A DNA stretch of 64,000 nt from Streptomyces venezuelae (GCF_008642275.1 NZ_CP029189.1:3822501-3886500); one strand, 5' to 3'. Positions 8,331-16,796 are shown, counted from the stretch's first letter. The notes: a model not told the origin generated them from the sequence alone. A program made the numbers and translations.

Positions 8331-9014
8331 ATGCCGGACGATCGGGTGGGGATGGATTCGAACCAGCACGAGCCCGCCGAAGGGGCCGCTTCACCACCCC
8401 CGAGGACGCCCGGGATCGCCGGTCTGTCCGCCCCGTTCCGGGTCGTGACCGCCCTGGCCCTGGGGGTCGTCGCGGTGGCCGCCTGCACTCACCTCGCGCT
8501 CGTCTTCCTGCACGTGGCCCCGAGCAACACTCTCAGCAAGCAGCACGCGAAGACGATCGACGCGTGGGTCTACCCCGAGTTCGAACAGAACTGGAAGCTC
8601 TTCGCCCCCAACCCGCTGCAGCAGAACATCGCCGTGGAAGTGCGCGCGGACGTCAGGAGCGAGTACGGCGAGCTGGTCACCACCCCCTGGCGCGACCTGA
8701 GCGCCGAGGACGGCGAGGCCATCCGGCACAGCCTGCTGCCCAGCCACACCCGGCAGAACGAGCTCCGCCGCGCCTGGGACTTCTTCACCAGCTCCCACGA
8801 CGAGGACAACAGGCCGAACGGCGAGCGCGGGCAGCTGTCCGAGGAGTACCTCCGGCGCATCGCGCTGAACCGGCTCGCCCCCGCGCTGCGGGAAGGAACC
8901 ATCCTGCGGATCCAGCTGCGCTCGGCGACGACAGCGGTGCCCGCGCCGAAGTGGAGCACCGAGACCACCGACACCCAGACCTACTACCGGGAGCTGCCGT
9001 GGTGGACGCTGTGA
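8331..9014 (+). CDS. DUF5819 family membrane-anchored protein
   Basis: A 227-residue protein with one hydrophobic segment near the N-terminus (VVTALALGVVAVAACTHLAL), then an extracytoplasmic-looking domain with KLFAPNPLQQNIAVEVRAD, which is characteristic of DUF5819. No catalytic function is known. It is followed at once by an HTTM-domain membrane protein; the two genes overlap, so they probably work together. Two start codons are possible, ATG 8331 and ATG 8352; neither has a well-placed ribosome binding site, so the N-terminus is uncertain. Confidence 0.8.
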   Translation: MPDDRVGMDSNQHEPAEGAASPPPRTPGIAGLSAPFRVVTALALGVVAVAACTHLALVFLHVAPSNTLSKQHAKTIDAWVYPEFEQNWKLFAPNPLQQNIAVEVRADVRSEYGELVTTPWRDLSAEDGEAIRHSLLPSHTRQNELRRAWDFFTSSHDEDNRPNGERGQLSEEYLRRIALNRLAPALREGTILRIQLRSATTAVPAPKWSTETTDTQTYYRELPWWTL

Positions 9015-10180
9015 AGCGCGCCCGCGAGGCGGCGGCCCGGGCGGCCGCGCGGGTCACCGGGCAGGCGCTGGGCCCGTACCAGAGCGCGGTGGTCCGCATC
9101 GGCTTCTCCGCGACCTGGCTCTTCTTCCTGCTGCGCGAGTTCCCGAACCGGGCCGAGCTCTACGGTCCGGACGGGCCGTGGAGCTGGCAGCTCGCGGAAC
9201 GGCTCATCGACTCCAACCACGCCTTCACGGTGCTGATGTGGTCGGACTCGACGCTGTGGTTCGAGCTCGTCTACGCGTTGTCCGTGCTGGCGAGCGTGGG
9301 GCTGCTGCTGGGCTGGCGGACACGGGCGACGTCCGTGGTCTTCATGGTCGGCGTGCTGTCGCTGCAGAACCGCAGCGTGTTCATGGGCGACGGCGGGGAC
9401 AACGTCATCCACCTGATGGCGATCTACCTGGTCCTGACCCGGTGCGCGCAGGTCTGGTCGCTGGACGCGCGCAGGGCCCGCAGGCGCGGCTCGGCGACGG
9501 CCGGGGCGGCCGGGCCGGTGCTGTGGGGCGTGCTGGGGGCGGTGTTCGTCTTCGGCGGGGGCACCGGCCGGCTCGGCTTCGGCTGGCTGGCGGCGTTCGC
9601 GGCGGTGTGGGTGGTCTGCGGGCTGTGGTGGCTGGTCGACCGCCACGAGCCGGAGGGCGAGGCGCGGGCGGTCCTGGACGTCCTGGCCAACCTGCTGCAC
9701 AACGCGGGCATGCTGGTGATCATGGCGGAGGTCTGCCTGATCTACGCGACGGCGGGCTGGTACAAGATCCAGGGGTCCCGGTGGCAGGACGGAACGGCCC
9801 TGTACTACCCGCTGGGGCTGGACTACTTCACCCCGTGGCCGGCGCTGTCGGCGCTGGTGGCGGGCAGCGGGACGCTGGTGATGCTGCTGTCGTACGGGAC
9901 GGTGGCGGTGCAGGTGGCGTTTCCGTTCACGCTCTTCAACCGGCGGATCAAGAACGTGCTGCTGGCGCTGACGATGCTGGAGCACGCGGGGATCGCGGTG
10001 CTGCTGGGGCTGCCGTTCTTCTCTTTGGCGATGATCGCCGCGGACGCGGTGTTCCTGCCGACGGGCTTTCTGGTGTGGGTGGGGGCGGTGGTCGCTGCGC
10101 GGGGCTCGCGGGTGCGGGTGGGGGAGCCTGTGCCGGATGCCGCCGGGGGCGAGCCGGTGTCCGTGCCGGGGCCGCGCTGA
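9002..10180 (+). CDS. HTTM domain membrane protein
   Basis: A 392-residue polytopic membrane protein with the HTTM (horizontally transferred transmembrane) fold that is related to vitamin K-dependent gamma-carboxylase. Visible are LFFLLREFPNR, several hydrophobic helices, QNRSVFMGDGGDNVIHLM and ATAGWYKIQGSRWQDGTALYY. Reaction and substrate are unknown. GTG 9002 has GGGAG eight bases upstream; a second GTG at 9011 overlaps the stop of the DUF5819 gene as GTGA. Either way the pair is translationally coupled. Confidence 0.88.
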   Translation: MDAVKRAREAAARAAARVTGQALGPYQSAVVRIGFSATWLFFLLREFPNRAELYGPDGPWSWQLAERLIDSNHAFTVLMWSDSTLWFELVYALSVLASVGLLLGWRTRATSVVFMVGVLSLQNRSVFMGDGGDNVIHLMAIYLVLTRCAQVWSLDARRARRRGSATAGAAGPVLWGVLGAVFVFGGGTGRLGFGWLAAFAAVWVVCGLWWLVDRHEPEGEARAVLDVLANLLHNAGMLVIMAEVCLIYATAGWYKIQGSRWQDGTALYYPLGLDYFTPWPALSALVAGSGTLVMLLSYGTVAVQVAFPFTLFNRRIKNVLLALTMLEHAGIAVLLGLPFFSLAMIAADAVFLPTGFLVWVGAVVAARGSRVRVGEPVPDAAGGEPVSVPGPR

Positions 10181-10188
10181 CGGGGCCC

Positions 10189-10250
10189 TGCGGCGCCGTT
10201 CCACGGGGCTCCGCCCCGGACCCCGCGCCTCAAACGCCGGCGGGGCTGGA
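10189..10250 (+). repeat. Streptomyces intergenic repeat, copy 1
   Basis: Starts with TGCGGCGCCGTT and continues with GGGGCTCCGCCCCGGACCCC, then GCGCCTCAAACGCCGGCG and GGGCTGGA. The same arrangement recurs at 21687-21744, 26250-26310 and, without the left flank, 26316-26360. Two degenerate tails (GGCTGGAT units) follow to about 10300. It can fold and probably serves as a terminator after the HTTM gene. Confidence 0.85.
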
Positions 10251-10348
10251 TGGTCCCGGCGGGGCTGGATGGTGTCCCGGCTGGGCTGGATTCGGCTGGG
10301 TGAGGGCCGTGTGGTGGGTGGTGGGGTGGGGGACCGTAGGGTCGGGGT

Positions 10349-11110
10349 ATGGACGACACGGTGCGGGAATGGCGGGAGGCCGGGCAGGCGGGGGATCTCG
10401 TGCTGCTCGACGGGTTCCACGCGCTGAAGCACGCCCTGCGGTTCGGAGCCGACGTACGGATGGCCGTCGCCGAGGATCCCGGCGCCGTACGGGCCCTGGC
10501 CCGCGAGCTGGCTCCGGACGTCGAGGCCGACGTCGCGCGGCTGGTGCGGCGGGCCGGGCTCAAGGAGCTGCTGCCGCGCGTGCACCCCACCGGGGTCGCG
10601 GCCCTCGCGGCACGGACCGACCGGGCCGCCGGCCTCGCGGGGCTGCGGCGGATGCCCCGGCCGGCGCCGGTCGTCGTCCTGGACAACCCGCGCAACCTGG
10701 GCAACGTCGGAGCCGTGGTCCGGCTCGCCGCCGGCTTCGGCGCCACCGGAGTCGTGACCCGCGGCGACCTCGACCCCTGGCACCCGAACGTGGTCCGGGC
10801 CGGGGCCGGGCTGCACTACGCCACCACCGTCGAGCGCCTGGCCCTGGACGAGCTGCCGCCCGGGCCGCTCTACGCGCTCGACCCCGAGGGCACGGACATC
10901 CGCGCCCTCACCCTCCCCGACGACGCCCTGCTCGCCTTCGGCTCGGAGCGCCACGGGATCTCACCGGAGCTGCGCGCCCGGGCGGACCACCTCGTCTCCC
11001 TGCCCATGCGCCCCCAGGTCTCCAGCTACAACCTCGCCACCAGCGTGGCCATGACCCTCTTCCACTGGGGCGGTCCCCCGGTCCGCGAACAGGGCGGCGA
11101 GGACTCCTAG
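10349..11110 (+). CDS. TrmH/SpoU-family RNA 2'-O-methyltransferase
   Basis: A 253-residue SPOUT methyltransferase that transfers a methyl group from SAM to ribose 2'-OH in tRNA or rRNA. The three SpoU motifs are present: NPRNLGNVGAVVRLAAGFGA, then FGSERHGIS, and SLPMRPQVSSYNLATSVAM, which together form the trefoil knot. The RNA target cannot be read from the sequence. TAGGGT at 10337-10342 lies exactly six bases before the ATG and there is no Shine-Dalgarno sequence, suggesting a leaderless mRNA. Its last 150 bp overlap the opposite-strand membrane-protein gene. Confidence 0.92.
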   Translation: MDDTVREWREAGQAGDLVLLDGFHALKHALRFGADVRMAVAEDPGAVRALARELAPDVEADVARLVRRAGLKELLPRVHPTGVAALAARTDRAAGLAGLRRMPRPAPVVVLDNPRNLGNVGAVVRLAAGFGATGVVTRGDLDPWHPNVVRAGAGLHYATTVERLALDELPPGPLYALDPEGTDIRALTLPDDALLAFGSERHGISPELRARADHLVSLPMRPQVSSYNLATSVAMTLFHWGGPPVREQGGEDS

Positions 11111-12013
11111 GACGCCTCCGGCCAGGATCGCCGCGGCCGCGCCGAGCGTCGCCCCGTCCGGCTGGAGCAGCGCCTGGCCGCGCAGCGCCTGCCAGGTCAC
11201 CAGCGCGAACACCGCCGCGTAGACCCCGGCCGCGAGCAGGGTCAGCCGCAGCCGCACCCGCTCCCGGCGCAGCAGGGCGAAGCGTCCGGCGAGCGCGCCC
11301 AGGACGAGCACGAGCAGCGGCAGCAGCTGCAGGGCGTGCATGCCGAAGAAGTGCGGGATGCGCAGGTCCCCGCCGGTGGTCGACCAGCCGGTCAGCGGCA
11401 TGGCGGGTCCGCCGTCCGGCACGCGCACGCTGTGGGCACCCGCCACCGGTACGCCGTCGACCGCGAGCTGGGCCTCGGTGGGGCTGGTCATCAGGAAGCC
11501 GATTCCGGCGCCCGCGAGGGCGAGGACGGCGGCGATCCGGATCGCCCACAGGGTGGCCCGGTCGGCGGCGCGGGACCGGAAGAGCAGGACGGCGATGACG
11601 AGCGTGGCCGTCCACAGCACGACGACGGTGACGGCCATGGCGCCGTAGATCTGCGCGTCGAGGGGGGTCTGCTGGTTGAAGTGGCTCTGCCGGCCGCGGA
11701 TCACCTGGCCCGTCATGAGCAGCATCTCCACCATGCTCGCCGCGGCGACGACGGTACCGGCCCACCAGGCGGGCCTGCGCAGACGCGGGCGCGCCGCGAC
11801 GGCCAGGGAGAGCATCCAGGCCAGGCTGAGCGCGTAGCCGACGAACGAGACGGCGAACTTGAAGGGCTTGGCCCAGATCGGGGCGCCGACCAGCACGCGG
11901 CCGTCGACCGCGAGACCCACGGCGGAGCCGACGGCCCACACCGCCATCACGCCGGCGAACAGGGTCAGTGGACGGTGCCAGGTGCGTAACGCAGACATGG
12001 GTAACGCAGACAT
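10961..12013 (-). CDS. Multi-pass membrane protein of unknown function
   Basis: A 350-residue integral membrane protein, with about eight hydrophobic helices (for example TLFAGVMAVWAVGSAVGLAV, FVGYALSLAWML and LQLLPLLVLVLGALAG). I do not recognise a catalytic family. The ATG at 12013 has a GGGGGA tract just upstream; a second ATG at 11998 arises from an exact 15-bp duplication. It is divergent from a MerR gene with nested palindromes between them, so it is the likely target of that regulator. The final helix and C-terminal tail are encoded antisense to the end of the trmH-like gene. Confidence 0.75.
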   Translation of the reverse strand: MSALPMSALRTWHRPLTLFAGVMAVWAVGSAVGLAVDGRVLVGAPIWAKPFKFAVSFVGYALSLAWMLSLAVAARPRLRRPAWWAGTVVAAASMVEMLLMTGQVIRGRQSHFNQQTPLDAQIYGAMAVTVVVLWTATLVIAVLLFRSRAADRATLWAIRIAAVLALAGAGIGFLMTSPTEAQLAVDGVPVAGAHSVRVPDGGPAMPLTGWSTTGGDLRIPHFFGMHALQLLPLLVLVLGALAGRFALLRRERVRLRLTLLAAGVYAAVFALVTWQALRGQALLQPDGATLGAAAAILAGGVLGVLAALFADRGTAPVEEGHGHAGGEVVAGDLGAHGQGDEVVRPGAQLR

Positions 12014-12015
12014 GG
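11986..12015. repeat. Exact 15-bp tandem duplication at a start codon
   Basis: GTAACGCAGACATGG occurs twice without a gap (11986-12000 and 12001-12015). Each copy carries an ATG on the minus strand, so the membrane protein begins MSALPMSALR. It looks like a recent slippage event and leaves two in-frame starts. Confidence 0.95.
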
Positions 12016-12030
12016 GTCCCCCAAGGAATG

Positions 12031-12068
12031 GATAGTGACGCTTGCCGCTATCTGATAGCCCCACTATC
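12031..12068. promoter_or_regulatory. Nested palindromes between MerR gene and membrane-protein gene
   Basis: An inner palindrome GCTATCTGATAGC (12047-12059) sits inside an outer inverted repeat GATAGTG (12031-12037) / CACTATC (12062-12068). The region is AT rich compared with its surroundings and lies between divergent starts. It is a good candidate for the MerR-type operator controlling both genes. Confidence 0.65.
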
Positions 12069-12112
12069 TATGATGGGCGGGGACGGGGCAAGGAGAGACG
12101 AGTGAACACGCC

Positions 12113-12802
12113 ATGCGCATCGGAGAGTTGAGCCGCCGAACCGGGGTTCCGGTACCGACGATCAAGTACTACGTCCGGGAGGGCCTGCTCCCGCCGGGCG
12201 AGCTGAGCAGTCCCAACCAGGCCAGCTACGACGACGGGCACGAGCGGCGGCTGCGGCTGATCCGTGCCCTGCTGGAGGTCGGCGGCCTGTCGGTGGCGGC
12301 CATCGGGGACGTCCTCGTGGCCATCGACGACAAGGAGCGGCCTGTGCACAAGGTGCTCGGCGCCGCGGCCCAGCGGCTCGTGCCGGAGTACGGCGACGGC
12401 GGGGGTCCCGACGACGCCGAGGCGGTGCTGGCCCGGGAGCGGGTGACACGGCTGATCGAGGCGCGCGGCTGGCACGTCCGGCCCGGCAACAAGGCGGCCG
12501 ACGCGCTCGTGTCCGCGCTCGCCTCACTCGACCGGGTGGGCCACGGTTCCTTCGCCGAACTGCTCGACGACTACGCCGACGCGGCCGAGCGGGTGGCCCG
12601 GGCGGACCTGGAGTACACGGCCCGCCGGGCGGACCGCGAGGGCCTCGTCGAGGCGGTGGTCGTGGGCACGGTCGTGGGCGACGCGGTGTTCGCGGCCCTG
12701 CGCAGGATGGCCCAGGTGGACGCCTCCTCCCGCCTCTTCGCCGACGAGCGGCAGGAGCGGGAGGAGGTGGGCGCGGTCCACCCGGGCCGGGGGTCTGCGT
12801 GA
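12113..12802 (+). CDS. MerR-family transcriptional regulator
   Basis: A 229-residue regulator. The N-terminal winged helix is classical (MRIGELSRRTGVPVPTIKYYVREGLLPP, residues 1-28), followed by the wing and dimerisation helix. The C-terminal domain is helical and lacks the cysteine pairs of metal sensors, so the effector is unknown. The AGGAGAG at 12091-12097 is 15 bases from the ATG, which is long; a GTG at 12102 has better spacing but starts a nine-codon out-of-frame peptide. It is divergent from the membrane protein and converges with paaN, five bases apart. Confidence 0.88.
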   Translation: MRIGELSRRTGVPVPTIKYYVREGLLPPGELSSPNQASYDDGHERRLRLIRALLEVGGLSVAAIGDVLVAIDDKERPVHKVLGAAAQRLVPEYGDGGGPDDAEAVLARERVTRLIEARGWHVRPGNKAADALVSALASLDRVGHGSFAELLDDYADAAERVARADLEYTARRADREGLVEAVVVGTVVGDAVFAALRRMAQVDASSRLFADERQEREEVGAVHPGRGSA

Positions 12803-12807
12803 CGCGG

Positions 12808-14490
12808 TCACGCCTGGCGGCGGACCTCCACCACACGGAAGCGGTTCGCGACGAAGGCGCCGTCGCACAGGGCCGCGTTGGCCGCCGGGTTGCCACCGGA
12901 ACCGTGGAAGTCCGAGAAGGCGGCCGTCTGGTTGACGAACACCCCGCCGGTCAGGTTCAGGGAGAGCTGCGCGGACTCCTCCAGGCAGACCTCCTCGACG
13001 GCCCGCTCGGTGTCGGGGGACGTGGTGTACGCGCCCACCGTCATGGCGCCCTTCTCCCGCACCGTGCGGCGCAGCAGGTCGAGGGCGTCGGCGGTGGTGT
13101 CCACGGCCACCGCGAAGGAGACCGGGCCGAAGCACTCCGAGAGGTACGGCGCCTCCGGGTCGGCCTTGGCCGCGTCCAGCTTGACCATGACGGGGGTGCG
13201 GACCACCGCGTCGGGGAACTCGGGGTTCACGACCTCACGGGAGGCCAGCGCGACCTCGCCCAGGGCGGCCGCGGCCTCCAGCCGGGTCCTGACGTCCGGG
13301 TTGACCAGCGCACCGAGCAGCGCGTTCGCCCGGGCGTCGTCGCCCAGCAGGCCGCCGACCGAGGCGGCGAGGTCGGCGACGACCTCGTCGTAGGTCTTGT
13401 GGCCGGCGTCCGTCGCGATGCCGTCGCGCGGGATCAGCAGGTTCTGCGGGGTGGTGCACATCTGGCCGCTGTACAGGGACAGCGAGAACGCCAGGTTGGA
13501 CAGCATCCCCTTGTAGTTGTCGGTGGAGTCCAGGACGACGGTGTTGACGCCGGCCTTCTCCGTGTAGACCTGCGCCTGGCGGGCGTTGGCCTCCAGCCAG
13601 TCCCCGAACTCCGTGGACCCGGTGTAGTCGATCAGCTTGATCTCGGGGCGGACCGCTAGGGTCTTGGCGATGCCCTCGCCCGGGCGCTCGACCGCGAGGG
13701 CCACCAGGTTCGGGTCGAAGCCCGCCTCGGCGAGGACCTCGCGCGCGACCTTGACGGTCAGCGCGAGCGGCAGCACGGCCCGCGGGTGCGGCTTGACCAG
13801 CACCGCGTTGCCGGTGGCCAGGGAGGCGAACAGGCCCGGGTAGCCGTTCCAGGTCGGGAAGGTGTTGCAGCCGATCATGAGGGCGATGCCGCGCGGGACG
13901 GCGGTGAAGGTCTTGCCGAGCTCCAGCGGGTCCTTCTTGCCCTGCGGCTTCGACCAGTCGGCCTGGCCCGGAACCCGGGTCTGCTCCTCGTACGCGTACG
14001 CCACGGCCTCCAGGCCGCGGTCCTGCGCGTGCGGGCCGCCGGCCTGGAACGCCATCATGAAGGCCTGGCCGCTGGTGTGCATGACCGCGTGCGCGAACTC
14101 GTGGGTCCGGGCGGAGATGCGGGCCAGGATCTCGATACAGACCAGGGCGCGCGCCTCGGGTCCGGCGTCGCGCCAGGCGCCCATGCCGGCCTTCATCGCG
14201 GGCAGCAGCACGTCCGGGTCCACATGCGGGTACTCGACGCCCAGCTCCGGGCCGTACGGGGACACCTCGGCGCCCGTCCAGCCGTCGGTGCCGGGCTGGC
14301 CGAGGTCCAGCCGCGTACCGCGGAGGGCTTCGAAGGCGGCGAGTCCGTCGGCGGGCGCGGTCTCGCCGTACGCCTTGGGATGTTCGGGGTGCGGGGACCA
14401 GTAGGCACGGCTGCGGATGGCCGACAGGGCCTGGTCCAGGGTGGGCCGGTGCTTGGCGGACAACTGGGGGACGGTGAGCTCGGCGGCCAT
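12808..14490 (-). CDS. paaN: Phenylacetate degradation aldehyde dehydrogenase-family protein PaaN
   Basis: A 560-residue member of the PaaN branch of the aldehyde dehydrogenase superfamily, acting in the ring-opening and oxidation step after phenylacetyl-CoA epoxidation. It shows the fold's features: GCNTFPTWNGYPGLFASLATGNAVLVKPHP region, LIDYTGSTEFGDWLE, and catalytic cysteine within YSGQMCTTPQNL. Length agrees with PaaN proteins. The ATG at 14490 has GAGGAG about ten bases upstream; an open frame continues to 14592 but crosses the operator. It is divergent from paaH and shares the operator at 14546. Confidence 0.93.
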   Translation of the reverse strand: MAAELTVPQLSAKHRPTLDQALSAIRSRAYWSPHPEHPKAYGETAPADGLAAFEALRGTRLDLGQPGTDGWTGAEVSPYGPELGVEYPHVDPDVLLPAMKAGMGAWRDAGPEARALVCIEILARISARTHEFAHAVMHTSGQAFMMAFQAGGPHAQDRGLEAVAYAYEEQTRVPGQADWSKPQGKKDPLELGKTFTAVPRGIALMIGCNTFPTWNGYPGLFASLATGNAVLVKPHPRAVLPLALTVKVAREVLAEAGFDPNLVALAVERPGEGIAKTLAVRPEIKLIDYTGSTEFGDWLEANARQAQVYTEKAGVNTVVLDSTDNYKGMLSNLAFSLSLYSGQMCTTPQNLLIPRDGIATDAGHKTYDEVVADLAASVGGLLGDDARANALLGALVNPDVRTRLEAAAALGEVALASREVVNPEFPDAVVRTPVMVKLDAAKADPEAPYLSECFGPVSFAVAVDTTADALDLLRRTVREKGAMTVGAYTTSPDTERAVEEVCLEESAQLSLNLTGGVFVNQTAAFSDFHGSGGNPAANAALCDGAFVANRFRVVEVRRQA

Positions 14491-14545
14491 CAGGGACCAA
14501 CTCCTCGTTGAGCCGGGCGAAGAAGAGCAGACTGGAGTTAGAGTA

Positions 14546-14563
14546 ACCGAACGATCGGTCGGG
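14546..14563. promoter_or_regulatory. Candidate PaaR operator between paaN and paaH
   Basis: ACCGAACGATCGGTCGGG lies between the divergent starts of paaN (14490) and paaH (14615). The first 14 bases form the palindrome-like core ACCGNNCGNNCGGT. It matches the site before paaA at 17 of 18 positions. One site here could control both transcription units plus the TetR gene that follows paaH. Confidence 0.82.
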
Positions 14564-14614
14564 ACAAGAGGGCCCGGCGGACCTGTGGACAAGTGTGTGC
14601 GGGAGGATCAGGGC

Positions 14615-16156
14615 ATGACAGCAATCGAGCGGTCCCGCACTGTGGCGGTCGTCGGCGCCGGCACCATGGGACAGGGCATCGCCCAGGTCGCCCTTCTCGC
14701 AGGTCACCGCGTGCTGATCTACGACATCGATGCGGACCTCGCCGCCGACGGTGTCGGCATGGTCCAGGACCGGGTCGACCGGATGGCCGCCAAGGGCCGG
14801 CTGGACCGTGCCGGGGCCGAGGAGGCGATCGGCCGGATCGCTTCGGCAGGCGACCTCGCGGACCTCGCCGGGGCCGCCCTCGTCATCGAGGCGGTGGTCG
14901 AGAACGTCACCGTGAAGCAGACGCTCTTCGCCGCCCTCGAAGAGGTGGTCGCGCCGGACGCGCTGCTGGCCACCAACACCTCCTCCCTCTCCGTGACCGA
15001 GCTCGCCGCCGGGCTCGCGCACCCCGGCCGCTTCCTCGGCCTGCACTTCTTCAACCCGGCCCCGCTGCTGCCGCTCGTCGAGGTGGTCAGCGGCTTCGCC
15101 ACCGACCAGGCCGCCGCCGAGCTCGCGTACCGCACCGTGCTGGCCTGGGGGAAGACACCGGTCCGCTGCGCCGACACCCCCGGGTTCATCGTCAACCGGA
15201 TCGCCCGCCCGTTCTACGCCGAGGCCTTCGCGGTGTACGAGGAGCAGGGCGCCGACCCGGCCACCATCGACGCCGTGCTCCGCGAGAGCGGCGGCTTCAA
15301 GATGGGCCCCTTCCAGCTGACCGACCTGATCGGCCAGGACGTCAACGAGGCCGTGACCCGCTCGGTGTGGGAGTCCTTCTACCGCAGCCCGAAGTTCACC
15401 CCCTCCCTCGCCCAGCGCCGCCTCGTCCAGTCGGGCCGCCTCGGCCGCAAGACCGGGCACGGCTGGTACCCGTACGGTCCGGACGCCGAGCTTCCGCTCC
15501 CGCACACCGCCGCGCCCGAGCAGGCCCCGGCGAAGGTCACCGTCGTCGGCGACCTCGGTCCCGCCGCCGCGCTGGTGGACCTGCTGCAAGAGGCCGGGAT
15601 CGCGGTCGCGGCCACCGAGCAGGGCGGCCCGTACATCCAGCTGCCCGGCGAGGGCCAGCTGGTCCTCGCGGACGGCAAGACCTCGGTGGAGTTCGCGGAC
15701 GTCGTCTACTTCGACCTCGCGCTGGACTACCGCGGCGCCACCCGGATCGCGCTCTCCGCCAGCGAGGACACCAGCGAGCGCACCCTCGCCGAGGCGATCG
15801 GCCTCTTCCAGAAGCTGGGCAAGCAGGTCTCCGTGATCGGGGACGTCCCCGGCATGATCGTCGCGCGGACCGTCGCGATGCTGATCGACCTGACGGCCGA
15901 CGCGGTCGCCCGGGGCGCCGCCTCCGCCGAGGACATCGACACGGCGATGCGGCTGGGCGTCAACTATCCGCTGGGACCGTCCGAATGGCACGGCCGGCTC
16001 GGCCAGGACTGGGCCTACGACCTGCTGCACCACCTCGACGAACGCGTCCCGGGCGGCCGCTACGCGCCCTCGCTCGCCCTGTTCAAACTGGGCTACGAGG
16101 CCGACGGCGACGAGGGCGACGAAGGCGACCGGGACGACACGGGGGAGAACGAATGA
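14615..16156 (+). CDS. paaH: 3-hydroxyacyl-CoA dehydrogenase PaaH
   Basis: A 513-residue NAD-dependent dehydrogenase that oxidises a 3-hydroxyacyl-CoA late in the phenylacetate pathway (3-hydroxyadipyl-CoA in the known route). The Rossmann motif is VVGAGTMGQG (residues about 12-21), with NTSSLSVTELA, the catalytic HFFNP motif and DTPGFIVNRI. A second 3-hydroxyacyl-CoA dehydrogenase-like domain occupies the C-terminal third (VPGMIVARTVAMLIDLTADA, NYPLGPSEW), as in long PaaH proteins. GGGAGGAT sits just before the ATG. The gene overlaps the following tetR as ATGA. Confidence 0.94.
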   Translation: MTAIERSRTVAVVGAGTMGQGIAQVALLAGHRVLIYDIDADLAADGVGMVQDRVDRMAAKGRLDRAGAEEAIGRIASAGDLADLAGAALVIEAVVENVTVKQTLFAALEEVVAPDALLATNTSSLSVTELAAGLAHPGRFLGLHFFNPAPLLPLVEVVSGFATDQAAAELAYRTVLAWGKTPVRCADTPGFIVNRIARPFYAEAFAVYEEQGADPATIDAVLRESGGFKMGPFQLTDLIGQDVNEAVTRSVWESFYRSPKFTPSLAQRRLVQSGRLGRKTGHGWYPYGPDAELPLPHTAAPEQAPAKVTVVGDLGPAAALVDLLQEAGIAVAATEQGGPYIQLPGEGQLVLADGKTSVEFADVVYFDLALDYRGATRIALSASEDTSERTLAEAIGLFQKLGKQVSVIGDVPGMIVARTVAMLIDLTADAVARGAASAEDIDTAMRLGVNYPLGPSEWHGRLGQDWAYDLLHHLDERVPGGRYAPSLALFKLGYEADGDEGDEGDRDDTGENE

Positions 16157-16755
16157 CGACGGCCAAGCGGGACACCTACACCCCCGAGACCCTGCTTTCG
16201 GTCGCCGTCCAGGTCTTCAACGAGCGCGGCTACGACGGCACCTCGATGGAGCACCTCTCCAAGGCCGCCGGCATCTCGAAGTCCTCGATCTACCACCACG
16301 TCGCGGGCAAGGAGGAACTGCTGCAGCGGGCCGTCAGCCGCGCCCTCGACGGGCTCTTCGGGATCCTGGAGGAGCCCGGCGCCGTACGCGGCCGCGCGGT
16401 CGAGCGCGTCGAGTACGTCACGCGCCGCACCGTCGAGGTGCTGGTCGGCGAGCTGCCGTACGTGACGCTGCTGCTGCGCGTACGCGGCAACACCCGCACC
16501 GAGCGCTGGGCGCTGGAGCGCCGCCGCGAGTTCGACCACCAGGTCGCGGACCTGCTGGGGGCCGCCGCCGCCGAGGGCGACCTGCGGGCCGACGTGGACA
16601 TACGCCTGGCCACCCGGCTGCTCTTCGGCATGGTCAACTCCCTCGTCGAGTGGTACCGCCCGCACTCGGGCACGGGCACCGACCAGCTCGCGGACGCGGT
16701 CGTCCACATGGCCTTCGACGGCCTGCGCACCACCCCCCACCCGCCGAATTCCTGA
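16153..16755 (+). CDS. paaR: TetR-family regulator, candidate PaaR
   Basis: A 200-residue TetR protein. The N-terminal helix-turn-helix is clear (LLSVAVQVFNERGYDGTSME, then HLSKAAGISKSSIYHHVAGK, residues about 14-52), and the ligand domain follows. Its ATG overlaps the paaH stop, so it is co-transcribed with paaH. Its position beside paa genes and the two near-identical palindromes at 8250 and 14546 make it the probable phenylacetyl-CoA-responsive repressor. The name is by function and context, not by an alignment I could run. Confidence 0.85.
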   Translation: MTTAKRDTYTPETLLSVAVQVFNERGYDGTSMEHLSKAAGISKSSIYHHVAGKEELLQRAVSRALDGLFGILEEPGAVRGRAVERVEYVTRRTVEVLVGELPYVTLLLRVRGNTRTERWALERRREFDHQVADLLGAAAAEGDLRADVDIRLATRLLFGMVNSLVEWYRPHSGTGTDQLADAVVHMAFDGLRTTPHPPNS

Positions 16756-16796
16756 GGCGCGCCGCACCCCGGGCGGCCGGGGTGCGAGCATGCCGC

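Noticed and set aside
8341..8420. Possible tRNA on the minus strand (GGTTCGAATCC followed by CCCCA).
   Set aside because: The T-arm motif is present, but one T-stem pair fails and no matching 5' acceptor or anticodon arm is found within 75-95 bases. The stretch is the start of the DUF5819 gene.
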